From Muribaculaceae bacterium (GTDB taxonomy: Bacteria > Bacteroidota > Bacteroidia > Bacteroidales > Muribaculaceae): a DNA stretch of 64,000 nucleotides. The position numbers were made by a program, and so were the translations under genes. Shown piece after piece: positions 20,012-29,466 of the stretch; the first letter of the stretch is position 1, and each line of letters starts with the position of its first letter. Under the pieces are notes generated by a model. The model made no database searches, had not been told where the DNA came from, and worked only from the letters and a program-made list of their open reading frames with translations. The stretch covers positions 1-64,000 of the forward strand of contig BLLX01000001.1 of the NCBI GenBank assembly GCA_011959405.1, written 5' to 3'.

Positions 20012-20413
20012 TTATATGCTTAAAATATTACGGACAATCCACCAGACCAGAGTTAGCGCTATGTAGGAGTATAGTATGGGCCGGGAGAATATCATCTTGC
20101 GGCAGCGTCGAAGGCTGCCAGCGGGAGCGATTTCCACAACCATCGCGCATATCAGCAGCGGAATGGAAATGACGAGAAAATAGTTATAGGCCGCGGCTTC
20201 GGCAAAACGCAGATGCAGCAGCGCATGCGCGGCTCTTGTAGCTCCGCAGCCGGGGCAGTCGAATCCTGTGGCCCATCTGACAGGGCAGTGTGGCAGATAT
20301 TGTCCCGATGGACCTGTCGGATCGATCGAATATAATGCGACAGCTATTGCTACGGCCGCCGACAAAAACACGGCCGGCTTCCATTTGCCAGAAGATGCCG
20401 GTTTGTGTTCCAT
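20012..20413 (-). CDS. DUF2752 small membrane protein
   Basis: About 133 residues with three predicted membrane helices and the DUF2752 signature CPGCGATRA in a periplasmic loop or membrane edge. The function of the family is unknown. I use the ATG at 20413 (MEHKPASS), 5 bases after the transporter stop. A longer frame from 20470 would overlap the transporter and start in hydrophilic sequence. It is co-transcribed with purL, the transporter and dnaG. Confidence 0.8.
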   Translation of the reverse strand: MEHKPASSGKWKPAVFLSAAVAIAVALYSIDPTGPSGQYLPHCPVRWATGFDCPGCGATRAAHALLHLRFAEAAAYNYFLVISIPLLICAMVVEIAPAGSLRRCRKMIFSRPILYSYIALTLVWWIVRNILSI

Positions 20414-20418
20414 TCCTG

Positions 20419-21663
20419 TCAGTTCTTGATTTTCACCAATGCGCATACCGCAAACGTGGGTATGCAGCATATCATCACCGTCATGAAGAAGTTGACATAT
20501 CCCACGGCCAGTTCAAGATGGCCGGCCATCAGCCCGGGGAGCATAAGTCCGAGAGCCATTATGCCTGTGCAGAAAGCATAATGTGAAGTAGAATATTCAG
20601 ATCCTTCTGAAAAATACATCAGATACATCATGTAGGCGGTGAACCCGAAGCCATAGCCGAACTGTTCGACAAATATACCGGAGCTGATAAGCCACATCTG
20701 TGACGGTTGGGCAACGGCCAGATACCAGTAGAAAGCACTGGGGAGTGTGAGTGAAAGTGCCATTGGCCACAACATGCGTTTCAAACCGTAACGGCTCACA
20801 CACATGCCGCCGATGATGCCGCCGAGCACTATGCCTGTCACGCCGAATGTACCGTAGGCTATTCCGATCTGCTCGGTGGACAGGCCGAGTCCGCCGACCG
20901 ACAGCGGATCTTTCAGAAAGGGTTGTACCATTTTGCCTAACAATGCTTCCGGCAGCCTGTACAGCAGCATGAACGCCAGCGCGGAGATGAAATGTTTTTT
21001 TGCGACAAAAGTGGTGAACGTTTGAGCGAAACCGCGGAGTATTTTGCCAGCAGAGTTCTCTTTGTCCGGCTTGTCGGCCGATGGTCGCGGCAGGGCAAAA
21101 GAGTGGTATATGGCGGCTGCCAGCAACATGGCCGACAGCACCACGAACATTATGCTCCATGCTGTCGACACGGCTATGCCGCGGTTGATCAGCACTCCGG
21201 CTGCAAAAACGATGCCGCCGGAGGTCATCAGATTTGCCAGACGGTAGAATGTCGATCGTATGCCTACGTAGAAAGCCTGCTGGTCTCTGTCAAGAGCCAG
21301 AAGGTAATAGCCGTCGGCGGCTATGTCGTGTGTGGCCGAACAGAATGCGATGCCCCAGAATGCCGCCAGACTGAAGGAAAAGAAAGCCGGAGTGGGCAAT
21401 GCGATGGCCACGCCGGCCATCCCGGCACATAGAGCGAACTGCATCATCACGGTCCAGATACGCTTTGTCAGCATGATGTCTACAAACGGTGCCCAGAACG
21501 GTTTTATGGCCCACGGGAGGTATAGCAGGGAGGTGTACATGGCCACTTTGGCGTTGTCGATGCCCATGTCCTTGAACATGATGACAGCCAATGTGACCAC
21601 AACTGCGTTGGGCAACCCCTCTATGAGATAGAGAGAGGGCACCCAACGCAGTGGCAGTGACAT
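20419..21663 (-). CDS. MFS transporter, AmpG-like
   Basis: A major-facilitator protein of about 414 residues with 12 predicted helices and the AmpG-type opening LPLRWVPSLYLIEGLPNAVV. AmpG imports anhydromuropeptides for cell-wall recycling; the substrate here is inferred. The start chosen is the ATG at 21663 (MSLPLRW), 7 bases after the purL stop, rather than an upstream in-frame codon at 21705 that would overlap purL. Its tight spacing to purL and DUF2752 indicates one operon. Confidence 0.82.
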   Translation of the reverse strand: MSLPLRWVPSLYLIEGLPNAVVVTLAVIMFKDMGIDNAKVAMYTSLLYLPWAIKPFWAPFVDIMLTKRIWTVMMQFALCAGMAGVAIALPTPAFFSFSLAAFWGIAFCSATHDIAADGYYLLALDRDQQAFYVGIRSTFYRLANLMTSGGIVFAAGVLINRGIAVSTAWSIMFVVLSAMLLAAAIYHSFALPRPSADKPDKENSAGKILRGFAQTFTTFVAKKHFISALAFMLLYRLPEALLGKMVQPFLKDPLSVGGLGLSTEQIGIAYGTFGVTGIVLGGIIGGMCVSRYGLKRMLWPMALSLTLPSAFYWYLAVAQPSQMWLISSGIFVEQFGYGFGFTAYMMYLMYFSEGSEYSTSHYAFCTGIMALGLMLPGLMAGHLELAVGYVNFFMTVMICCIPTFAVCALVKIKN

Positions 21664-21670
21664 ATTTTTT

Positions 21671-24600
21671 TTAGCCGAGCTGTTCTTCAATCCATTTGCG
21701 GGCATTGATGAATGCGTCTATCCATGGTGTGACTTGATCTTTGGCGTGGCCGGCCGGATAATATCCGCACTGCCACGGGAAGATGGCACGCTCCAGATGC
21801 GGCATGATTGCCAGATGGCGTCCGTCGGCCGACGCCAGGGCAGCTACATCGAAATCAGAACCGTTCGGATTGCCGGGATATGAGGAATAGCTGTATTTGG
21901 CTGCTACATGATACTCGTTTTCAGCCTTTGACAGACGGAAACGTCCTTCTCCGTGTGCCACCCATATGCCGAGCGAACATCCGGCCAATGATCTGAACAT
22001 CACGGAGTGGTTGTCGGGAATCTCTATGCTCAGGAATGTCGATTCGAATTTGTGGCTGATGTTGTGATCCATGTGTGAGCCGTCATTCAGCCCCAGCAGA
22101 TCCAGTTCCATCATCAGCTGACAGCCGTTGCACACACCCAGACTCAGAGTGTCGGGACGTGAGTAGAAGCGTTCGAGTGTGTTTTTTGCCGTCTCGTTCC
22201 AACGGAAGCCCGAAGCCCAGCCTTTGGCCGATCCGAGTACGTCGGAGTTGGAGAAGCCGCCGCAGAACACGATCATGTTGACCTCATCGAGGGTTTCTCG
22301 GCCGCTCATCAGGTCAGTCATGTGCACGTCCTTCACGTCAAATCCGGCCAGATACAGAGAGTATGCCATCTCACGGTCGCCGTTTACGCCTTTTTCGCGA
22401 ATAATGGCGGCCTTGATGCCTGTGCGGCCATGAGCGTATGCAAGCGAGCGTGATGCCAGCGATCCGTCAAATCCTTCGGGGAAGGAATAGCGTACAGGCT
22501 GTCTGTTATAGTTTTGACAGCGAGACTCAGCACATTCTTTTCCGCTTTGAATCATGTCGAGACGGAAAGACGGGTTGTACCATCTGTTCAATGCCGCCTT
22601 CACGTCAATGGCTACGGATGAGCCGTCTTTGTCCGTGATTATGTTGAAGGCATGGTTTTCGGCAGGTGAAACCATGGCTATGATTCGTGCATTGATATTG
22701 AAACTGAAGAGCACACTTTGTACAGCATCGAGGTTTTCAGGCAGGATCTGGAGTACAATCGCAGGATTTTCGGCAAACAGCGCTTTGACTGGATTCTGGT
22801 CAAGTTCTGTAGCGTCAAAAGTCAGGCTGAGAGGTGATTCCGCTGCGAAAAGCATTTCGAGCAGAGTGGTCACGGTGCCGCCGGCCGATACGTCGTGGGC
22901 GGCGGATATCAATTCGAGTCCTACAAGCTGCTGTACGGCTCCGAATGCAGATGCAAAGGCTTTCGGATCGGCTACCGTAGGAGCGTCAGATCCGATGGAA
23001 CCAAGCGACTGCATGAAGGCCGAACCTCCAAGTGCGAGCGGAGATGCCGAGAAATCGACGTAAAGCAACGAGGATTTTACCGGAGAAAGTACCGGAGTCG
23101 CAACCTTGCGCACGTCGGTGGTTTCTGCCGCAGCAGAGATGATCACAGTGCCGGGGGCAAACACTTTGTCGTCACCGTATTTTTGCGTCATGGACAGCGA
23201 GTCCTTGCCGGTGGGAATATTTATGCCGAGGGCGCATGCAAAATCAGAAGCCGCTTCCACAGCGCGGTATAACGCGGCATCTTCTCCTGCGTTCTTGCAA
23301 GGCCACATCCAGTTGGCTGACAGGGACACGCCGGAAAGACCGTCGGCAAGCGGGGCGCCTGCTATGTTGGTGAGAGATTCGGCTATGGCCATCACGGAGC
23401 CTTTGGCTGAATCGGCCAAGGCCACCTGCGGAGCATGTCCGATGGATGTGGCCATGCCTTTTGTGCCGGTGAAATCAAGTGCCACCACTCCGCAGTCGCT
23501 CAGAGGTAGCTGAGTGGCTCCCTGACACTGCTGACGGGCAACTTTGCCTGTCACGGAACGGTCAACTTTGTTGGTAAGCCAGTCTTTGCATCCCACGGCT
23601 TCAAGTCCGAGTACGCGATATACGTATTCATCTATATGTTCATGGCTGATCTCGGCATCGTTGTATGACAGTGATACGGTCGAATCGGTCATTATCGTTT
23701 TGGGTGATGATCCGAACATGTCTTTCATGCCGAGGTCTATCGGGCATACGCCGTCGGCCTGGGCAAATACGAACCGGTCATCGCCGGTGGTCTCGCCGAC
23801 TACGTAAAATGGGGCTCGTTCCCTTTCGGCAATAGCACGCACGCGGTCTATGTCCTTTTCGTGCATCACCATGCCCATGCGTTCCTGGCTTTCATTGCCT
23901 ACGATTTCTTTCGATGACAGGGTGGGGTCGCCAACCGGCAGTGCGGCTATGTCGATGCGGCCTCCGGTTTCTTCCACAAGTTCCGAAAGGGCATTGAGAT
24001 GTCCGCCCGCGCCATGGTCGTGGATGGAGACAATGGGATTATCGGTGCTTTCTGCAAGCGCGCGTATCACGTTGGCCACACGTTTCTGCATTTCGGGATT
24101 GGCACGTTGCACTGCGTTTAGCTCAATGGAATTGTCATACTGACCTGTCGCCACGGAGCTTACCGCTCCTCCGCCCATGCCTATGCGGTAGTTGTCGCCA
24201 CCCATCACGATTACCTTTTCTCCGGCCGACGGATGTCCTTTGAGAGCATCGCGTTTTGATGCGAAGCCTACGCCGCCGGCAAGCATTATGACTTTGTCGT
24301 AGGCGTAGAAGCGGCCGTTTTCGTCGTGTTCGAATGTGAGCAGTGATCCGCAGATCAGCGGCTGGCCGAATTTGTTGCCGAAATCGGATGCGCCGTTGGA
24401 TGCTTTGATCAGGATTTCCGCAGGAGTCTGATATAGCCATACGCGGGGATTCAGCATGGCTTCCCATGGCTGTACAGCATCCTGATGGCGGGGATATGAT
24501 GTCATGTAGACCGCAGTGCCGGCCAACGGCAAGGATGCCTTGCCACCGCCGAGACGGTCGCGTATCTCACCTCCGGATCCGGTCGCGGCGCCGTTGAACG

Positions 24601-25369
24601 GCTCAACGGTCGTGGGAAAATTGTGGGTCTCGGCTTTCAGAGACAGTACGGATTCAATCGGGCGCACTTCAAAGAAATCAGGACGTTCGGGATTGACCGG
24701 TGCGAATTGGTCGATTACAGGGCCGTCGACGAAAGCTACATTGTCTTTATAGGCGGACACAAGTTTTCCGGGATGTTCCTGCGAGGTCTTTTTTATGAGT
24801 TTGAACAGCGACGAGGGTTTTTCCTCTCCGTCAATCACAAAAGTGCCGTTGAATATCTTATGACGGCAGTGTTCGGAATTGACCTGTGAGAATCCGAACA
24901 CTTCGCTGTCGGTCAGCGGGCGTCCGAGCCGCTCGCTTAATCCGGTCAGATATTGTTCTTCCTCTGGGCTGAGTGCAAGCCCTTCGGCAAGGTTGTAGGC
25001 ATGGATGTCTTCGATGTGTACTATGGGAGCCGGAGTCGTGTCTATCAGGAATATGCTGTTGTCCAGCCCGTGATATACACGTTGGAGCATTTTGTCAAAC
25101 GCCGGGGCCGCGGAGTCATCACGGTGGAACTCTTCTATGCGTGAAATGCCGTGAATGCCCATGTTCTGGGTTATTTCAACGGCATTGGTGCTCCATGGAG
25201 TGATCATTTCGCGGCGGGGACCTATATATTGTCCGTCAAGCGAAGTGATTTGAAGAGGTTGTGCTCCTGAAAAAAGCCATGTGAATTTTTCAAGTTCTTC
25301 AGCCGAGAGCTCATGGTCAGTTTCCACCGCATATACTGTGGCGGCGTCTTTCCGGAAAAATTGAATCAT
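21671..25369 (-). CDS. purL: Phosphoribosylformylglycinamidine synthase
   Basis: A 1232-residue single-chain FGAM synthase: FGAR, glutamine and ATP give FGAM, the fourth purine step. The N-terminal PurS-like part, two AIRS-like halves and a C-terminal class I glutaminase are all present. The glutaminase nucleophile is Cys1080 in GVCNGCQLM. The long fused form is the one found in Proteobacteria and Bacteroidota. It is the first gene of the purL-transporter-DUF2752-dnaG unit and has a clear promoter 40-70 bases upstream. Confidence 0.96.
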   Translation of the reverse strand: MIQFFRKDAATVYAVETDHELSAEELEKFTWLFSGAQPLQITSLDGQYIGPRREMITPWSTNAVEITQNMGIHGISRIEEFHRDDSAAPAFDKMLQRVYHGLDNSIFLIDTTPAPIVHIEDIHAYNLAEGLALSPEEEQYLTGLSERLGRPLTDSEVFGFSQVNSEHCRHKIFNGTFVIDGEEKPSSLFKLIKKTSQEHPGKLVSAYKDNVAFVDGPVIDQFAPVNPERPDFFEVRPIESVLSLKAETHNFPTTVEPFNGAATGSGGEIRDRLGGGKASLPLAGTAVYMTSYPRHQDAVQPWEAMLNPRVWLYQTPAEILIKASNGASDFGNKFGQPLICGSLLTFEHDENGRFYAYDKVIMLAGGVGFASKRDALKGHPSAGEKVIVMGGDNYRIGMGGGAVSSVATGQYDNSIELNAVQRANPEMQKRVANVIRALAESTDNPIVSIHDHGAGGHLNALSELVEETGGRIDIAALPVGDPTLSSKEIVGNESQERMGMVMHEKDIDRVRAIAERERAPFYVVGETTGDDRFVFAQADGVCPIDLGMKDMFGSSPKTIMTDSTVSLSYNDAEISHEHIDEYVYRVLGLEAVGCKDWLTNKVDRSVTGKVARQQCQGATQLPLSDCGVVALDFTGTKGMATSIGHAPQVALADSAKGSVMAIAESLTNIAGAPLADGLSGVSLSANWMWPCKNAGEDAALYRAVEAASDFACALGINIPTGKDSLSMTQKYGDDKVFAPGTVIISAAAETTDVRKVATPVLSPVKSSLLYVDFSASPLALGGSAFMQSLGSIGSDAPTVADPKAFASAFGAVQQLVGLELISAAHDVSAGGTVTTLLEMLFAAESPLSLTFDATELDQNPVKALFAENPAIVLQILPENLDAVQSVLFSFNINARIIAMVSPAENHAFNIITDKDGSSVAIDVKAALNRWYNPSFRLDMIQSGKECAESRCQNYNRQPVRYSFPEGFDGSLASRSLAYAHGRTGIKAAIIREKGVNGDREMAYSLYLAGFDVKDVHMTDLMSGRETLDEVNMIVFCGGFSNSDVLGSAKGWASGFRWNETAKNTLERFYSRPDTLSLGVCNGCQLMMELDLLGLNDGSHMDHNISHKFESTFLSIEIPDNHSVMFRSLAGCSLGIWVAHGEGRFRLSKAENEYHVAAKYSYSSYPGNPNGSDFDVAALASADGRHLAIMPHLERAIFPWQCGYYPAGHAKDQVTPWIDAFINARKWIEEQLG

Positions 25370-25409
25370 AATGATTGGTGCATTGAGAAAAACAATGTAG
25401 TTGAGTGCA

Positions 25410-25440
25410 CAAAGATACGAATTCCCCCCGAGTCTGCCAA
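25410..25440 (-). promoter_or_regulatory. Bacteroidota-type promoter of the purL operon
   Basis: On the minus strand TTG (25438-25440), 20 bases, then TATCTTTG (25410-25417), matching the -33/-7 consensus with ideal spacing. It lies about 40 bases before the purL start codon. Confidence 0.65.
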
Positions 25441-25538
25441 CGTGAGATTGAAAAAGTTATTAACTTGAAAAAATGTGAACAAGCATTAAAATCAAACGTT
25501 TTAAGATCAGGATATTGTTATATGAGAGAAACATGTAG

Positions 25539-26747
25539 ATGCTTATGATTACTACGCCTATTCATACCCGGGAGCCGCGCGGACGGAGATATTTGTTCTT
25601 TTTGCTGTATGTCGTAGCGCTTGGAGCGTTCGGATCTTTGGTCAACGACATGTATCTGCCGACTTTGCCGGATATGATGCGTGAATTTGACACTTCGCCG
25701 TCGATGGTACAGCTAAGTCTGACTTCTGTGATGCTGGGGCTTGGCACCGGAGGTCTTTTCTGGGGACCTGTTAGCGACAGGTACGGACGCAAGTCGGTAT
25801 TGATTGCATCGCTGATGCTGTTTTGTGCCGCCACAGCAGTATCTCTGTTTTCGGACAATATTTATTTCTTTCTTTGGAGCCGGTTGTTTCAGGGTTTCGG
25901 GGCCGGAGGGGCTATGATCTTGTCACGGTCGATACCAGCTGATCTGTATACCGGGCGCGATCTTGCAGGTATCATGGCTTTGGTGGGAGCTGTCAACGGT
26001 CTGGCACCTGCATTCGGGCCGATGTTTGGCGGGCTGATGGCTGATGATTGCGGGTGGCGCGGTATTTTCATGGTTCTGCTGGCTATAGGTATGGGGATGC
26101 TGATAGCGAGCCGATGGACTAAAGAATCTCTTCCGTTTCGCCGAAGGGTCAGACGAGATCTGTGGTCCTCGTTCAGGAACTACAGGCTTTTGTCGCGCAA
26201 TAGAAAGTTTATGTTTGCCGTAGCTGTAAAGTGTACGGTATCGGGCGTATTGTTCGCATATATATCATCTGCGCCGTTTGTCATACAGGATCATTATGGT
26301 TACTCGCGCTTGTCGTTCGGACTGGTGTTCGGACTTAATGCTGTGGCAATAGCGGCAGGATCGGTTGTGTCGGTGAAATTCAGAAACGTGAAAGCCGCCA
26401 TGCTTGCTGGCACGTGCGGCTTGCTTCTGTTTGCTGTCGCGGAAAGTGTGGCAATATGCTGTGTGGACAGTTTTTGGGTCTACGAGTCATTGGTTGTGTT
26501 GATGCTTTTCTTTGTAGGGCTAAATTTCTCGTCATCAAACACCATCGCAATGGAAACCGGGGCTTGCGATGTCGGAGCGGCATCTGCAATGCTCAGTGCC
26601 GTCGGATATGCGTTTGGCGGAATTGTGGCTCCGTTGGTAGGACTTGGCGATAATATGCTGCATTCATCGTCGGTTGCATTTATATGCTGCGCTTTTGTCG
26701 CTGTGGTATTGGTGGTTATGGATAGACATCGTGCCAGACACAGTTGA
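25539..26747 (+). CDS. MFS multidrug transporter, Bcr/CflA type
   Basis: A 402-residue inner-membrane protein with about 12 helices. The DHA1-type motif GPVSDRYGRKSV is in the loop between helices 2 and 3, and an early motif reads LPTLPDMMREF. Bcr/CflA proteins export bicyclomycin, chloramphenicol or sulfonamide-like drugs by proton antiport; the substrate here is unknown. It is divergent from purL. The start at 25539 is kept, but a second Met at 25545 is equally possible. Confidence 0.88.
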   Translation: MLMITTPIHTREPRGRRYLFFLLYVVALGAFGSLVNDMYLPTLPDMMREFDTSPSMVQLSLTSVMLGLGTGGLFWGPVSDRYGRKSVLIASLMLFCAATAVSLFSDNIYFFLWSRLFQGFGAGGAMILSRSIPADLYTGRDLAGIMALVGAVNGLAPAFGPMFGGLMADDCGWRGIFMVLLAIGMGMLIASRWTKESLPFRRRVRRDLWSSFRNYRLLSRNRKFMFAVAVKCTVSGVLFAYISSAPFVIQDHYGYSRLSFGLVFGLNAVAIAAGSVVSVKFRNVKAAMLAGTCGLLLFAVAESVAICCVDSFWVYESLVVLMLFFVGLNFSSSNTIAMETGACDVGAASAMLSAVGYAFGGIVAPLVGLGDNMLHSSSVAFICCAFVAVVLVVMDRHRARHS

Positions 26748-26775
26748 GGATTATGTATCTGTCTGCGTTTTTGCT

Positions 26776-26783
26776 TACCTTTG
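26776..26783 (+). promoter_or_regulatory. -7 box (TACCTTTG) before the YczE-like gene
   Basis: TACCTTTG ends 19 bases before the ATG at 26803, inside the gap after the MFS gene. A -33 box at proper spacing is not obvious. It supports the internal start of the next gene. Confidence 0.4.
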
Positions 26784-26802
26784 CAGTGGTAAAAAAACTA
26801 TA

Positions 26803-27465
26803 ATGAAAGATATTTTCAGACGATACATGGTTTTTGTGGCTGGATTGTATTTTCTGGCTGCGGGTGTAGTGATAATAGTGCGGTCCACTCTTGGCACGAC
26901 CCCTATCTCAAGTGTCAATTATGTGGTGAGTCTCAATACTCCGCTGACATTAGGTATTTGCACATTTATTATTAACATGATCCTGATAGCCGGGCAATTG
27001 TGGCTTGTGAGAGACAGGCGAACGCGCCGCGACATAATAGAGATAATGTTGCAGATACCTTTTTCTTTTGTTTTTGCCGCCTTTATAGATTTAAACATGG
27101 CTTTGACTCAGGATCTTTCGCCGTCTGGCTATGCGGCTGCCATTGCATTGCTGCTGGCGGGATGCGTTGTTCAGGCTGTGGGTGTGGTGCTTGAGATCAA
27201 ACCTCATGTGGCGATGATGAGTGCCGAGGCGTTTGTCAAATATTTCTCAGCTCGTTACAATAAGGAATTCGGCAAGGTGAAAGTTTGTTTTGACGTTTTG
27301 CTGGTGAGCATGGCGGTGGCGCTGATGTTTACGCATAGCATAGAGGGTGTGCGCGAGGGATCGGTTATAGCCGCGTGTCTTACGGGATATATGGTTACTT
27401 TTCTGAATACGCGGGTCATCACACGCAGGATGTGGCAGCGTATGAGGACAGGAATATTAAAATAA
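26803..27465 (+). CDS. YczE/YitT-like integral membrane protein (DUF6198-type)
   Basis: About 220 residues with five or more predicted membrane helices and the family-like opening GVVIIVRSTLGTTPISS, in which a hydrophobic segment is followed by a Gly-Thr-Pro turn. The family function is unknown; relatives sit near transporters and regulators. The start at 26803 (MKDIFRRY) follows a -7 box; the long in-frame extension back to 26644 would overlap the MFS gene and is rejected. Its 3' end overlaps the convergent OMP gene by 9 bases. Confidence 0.75.
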   Translation: MKDIFRRYMVFVAGLYFLAAGVVIIVRSTLGTTPISSVNYVVSLNTPLTLGICTFIINMILIAGQLWLVRDRRTRRDIIEIMLQIPFSFVFAAFIDLNMALTQDLSPSGYAAAIALLLAGCVVQAVGVVLEIKPHVAMMSAEAFVKYFSARYNKEFGKVKVCFDVLLVSMAVALMFTHSIEGVREGSVIAACLTGYMVTFLNTRVITRRMWQRMRTGILK

Positions 27466-28092
27466 CACAGACAGCCGGAGATTGACTTTGCACTGTTGCC
27501 CTCCATGGTCCGTGGCGTCGGTTATGCCGAATGAGCCGTAAGCGCTGATCTGTACTGCTTTCCACTGGACTCCTCCGCCGGCAATACCGTTGAACTGCAC
27601 GCGCTTGGGCATTCCGTCTTTGCCGTATTTCATGCCGATGGCGTCAAACAGGTTGTCGGGAAACACATATTCTGCCCTCAGCCCGCAATCCATGCTTATG
27701 CCGCCGTTGACAAATACCGACAACTCGCGTCCGAGCGGTACGCGCCATTCAGCCATGAGCGGTATATTCAGATTGTGCTCGTAGAAATGGATATCGTCCA
27801 TTGTTGAGAAAAAGTGTTCATAGAATATGCCGGTGTTCAGTCCCAGCCCATAGCCGAAATAAGGTTGTACGGGTATGCCGAACTGTATGCCGTTCATTAT
27901 TTTGTCCCGTCCCCATATGTCCTGGCGGCCGGAATCAAAATGATATGACTTGGTGACGTAGGCGGCTGAAATGCCCCACAGGCGGGTGCGGTATGCCTGT
28001 TTGTCGAACCGTGACCAAAAATTTCCGGCAGTTGCCGACAATGTCATGCAGGACAGCAGTAATGATGTGACTATGCGTGAAATATGTGTCAT
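27457..28092 (-). CDS. Outer-membrane beta-barrel protein
   Basis: A 211-residue protein with a signal peptide ending at SATAG (about residue 23), then alternating aromatic/polar strands expected of an 8-stranded barrel, and a C-terminal Phe (LRLSVLF) that fits BAM recognition. It is similar in layout to PorT-like barrel proteins of Bacteroidota. Function is unknown. It overlaps the 3' end of the convergent YczE-like gene. Confidence 0.75.
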   Translation of the reverse strand: MTHISRIVTSLLLSCMTLSATAGNFWSRFDKQAYRTRLWGISAAYVTKSYHFDSGRQDIWGRDKIMNGIQFGIPVQPYFGYGLGLNTGIFYEHFFSTMDDIHFYEHNLNIPLMAEWRVPLGRELSVFVNGGISMDCGLRAEYVFPDNLFDAIGMKYGKDGMPKRVQFNGIAGGGVQWKAVQISAYGSFGITDATDHGGQQCKVNLRLSVLF

Positions 28093-28189
28093 CGTGAGGT
28101 CTGATTTGGATTGTCGTTGAATCTAAAACATTTGTATTGCGGTTATTGTTTCGTGGACTTGATGTTGATTGGAATATTTGAATAGTTTT

Positions 28190-28221
28190 TTTGGCCGTTG
28201 GGAAAAAAGGTCTTACTTTTG
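28190..28221 (+). promoter_or_regulatory. Consensus promoter of the ilvA operon
   Basis: TTTG (28190-28193), 20 bases, TACTTTTG (28214-28221): an exact match to the Bacteroidota sigma-ABfr consensus. Transcription would start near 28228, giving a leader of about 40 nt before the ilvA ATG at 28270. Confidence 0.75.
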
Positions 28222-28269
28222 CATAGTTTAAACCAACCTGAACAAACAATCTATCTCACAGTAAAAGCC

Positions 28270-29466
28270 ATGCTTGAACTCAGTGAAGTCTATAACGCCG
28301 CGCGCGTTTTGAAAGGAGTGGCCCGCAGGACCCCGATTATGTATGCATCCCGTATCAATCCTGAGGTTGAAGTGCATCTGAAGTGTGAAAATCTACAGAA
28401 TACGGGTTCATTTAAACTCCGTGGAGCATATTATAAAATCTCTCAGTTGAGCGATGAGGAGAAAAGCCGTGGCGTCATAGCCTGTTCGGCAGGAAATCAT
28501 GCCCAGGGTGTGGCGCTCGGAGCATCACGCAATGGCATCAAATCAATCATATGTCTGCCGGCAGGTGCACCTTTAAGTAAGGTGGAGGCCACCAAAGGTT
28601 ATGGCGCGGAAGTGTGTCTGGTTCCAGGTGTTTACGACGATGCCTATGCAAAAGCTGTGGAATTGAGAGATAAGGAAGGATATACGTTCGTTCACCCGTT
28701 TGATGATCTTAAGGTAATAGCCGGTCAGGGAACCATTGGCCTGGAGATCATCGAGGATATGCCGGATGTTGAGGCTGTGGTAGTGCCTATAGGCGGTGGC
28801 GGTCTCATTGCCGGTGTGGCATTTGCCATAAAGCAGTTGCGTCCGGATGTGAAGATTTACGGTGTTCAGGCCGAAGGCGCTCCGTCAATGTATAAATCTA
28901 TCAAGAGCGGCAAGCGTGAACATCTTGATTCTGTTAAGACCATAGCCGATGGAATTGCTGTTAAGGAGCCGGGTGTGAATACCTTTGAGCTTATCGGCAA
29001 GTACGTGGATGAGGTGGTGACTGTGAGTGAAGATGAAATAGCCGCCGCTATTCTTGCTCTTATGGAGCAGAAAAAGCTTGTGAGTGAAGGCGCTGGTGCC
29101 GTTTCGGTCGCCGCCGTCATGTTTGACAAAATTCCTGTCAAGGGAAAGAAAACAGTTTGTGTGGTGAGTGGCGGCAACATTGATGTCACAGCCCATAATA
29201 GGGCAGTGCGCCGCGGGTTGGTGAAAAGCGGCCGAGACTGTTCTCTGATACTTGATCTGGAGGATAAGCCAGGTCAGCTGTCGGGAGTGTTGCACGTAAT
29301 TGCAGCCTGTGGCGGCAATGTAGTGTCGATTGTCCATGAGCGCAACTCGGCGTCAACGGATGTGAACGGCTGTAAACTGCACGTGGAGCTTGAGACAAGA
29401 AATCATGAGCATATACGGGAAATCCGTGAAAGCCTGACAGAAGCCGGATTTAAGATTGTCGATTGA
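28270..29466 (+). CDS. ilvA: Threonine ammonia-lyase (biosynthetic type)
   Basis: PLP enzyme deaminating threonine to 2-oxobutyrate, the first step to isoleucine. About 398 residues: fold-type II catalytic domain with the PLP lysine in SFKLRGAYYKI (about Lys46), the glycine loop IGGGGLIAG near residue 178, and a C-terminal ACT-like regulatory domain (about 325-398). The start at 28270 (MLELSEVYNAA) follows a perfect promoter; the in-frame codons further upstream overlap it. The single ACT domain fits the short form seen in Bacteroidota. The stop overlaps the prmA ATG by one base. Confidence 0.93.
   Translation: MLELSEVYNAARVLKGVARRTPIMYASRINPEVEVHLKCENLQNTGSFKLRGAYYKISQLSDEEKSRGVIACSAGNHAQGVALGASRNGIKSIICLPAGAPLSKVEATKGYGAEVCLVPGVYDDAYAKAVELRDKEGYTFVHPFDDLKVIAGQGTIGLEIIEDMPDVEAVVVPIGGGGLIAGVAFAIKQLRPDVKIYGVQAEGAPSMYKSIKSGKREHLDSVKTIADGIAVKEPGVNTFELIGKYVDEVVTVSEDEIAAAILALMEQKKLVSEGAGAVSVAAVMFDKIPVKGKKTVCVVSGGNIDVTAHNRAVRRGLVKSGRDCSLILDLEDKPGQLSGVLHVIAACGGNVVSIVHERNSASTDVNGCKLHVELETRNHEHIREIRESLTEAGFKIVD

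Noticed and set aside
20414..20470. Upstream extension of the DUF2752 gene
   Set aside because: It would overlap the transporter gene and put a hydrophilic stretch before the first helix; the ATG at 20413 fits the operon spacing.
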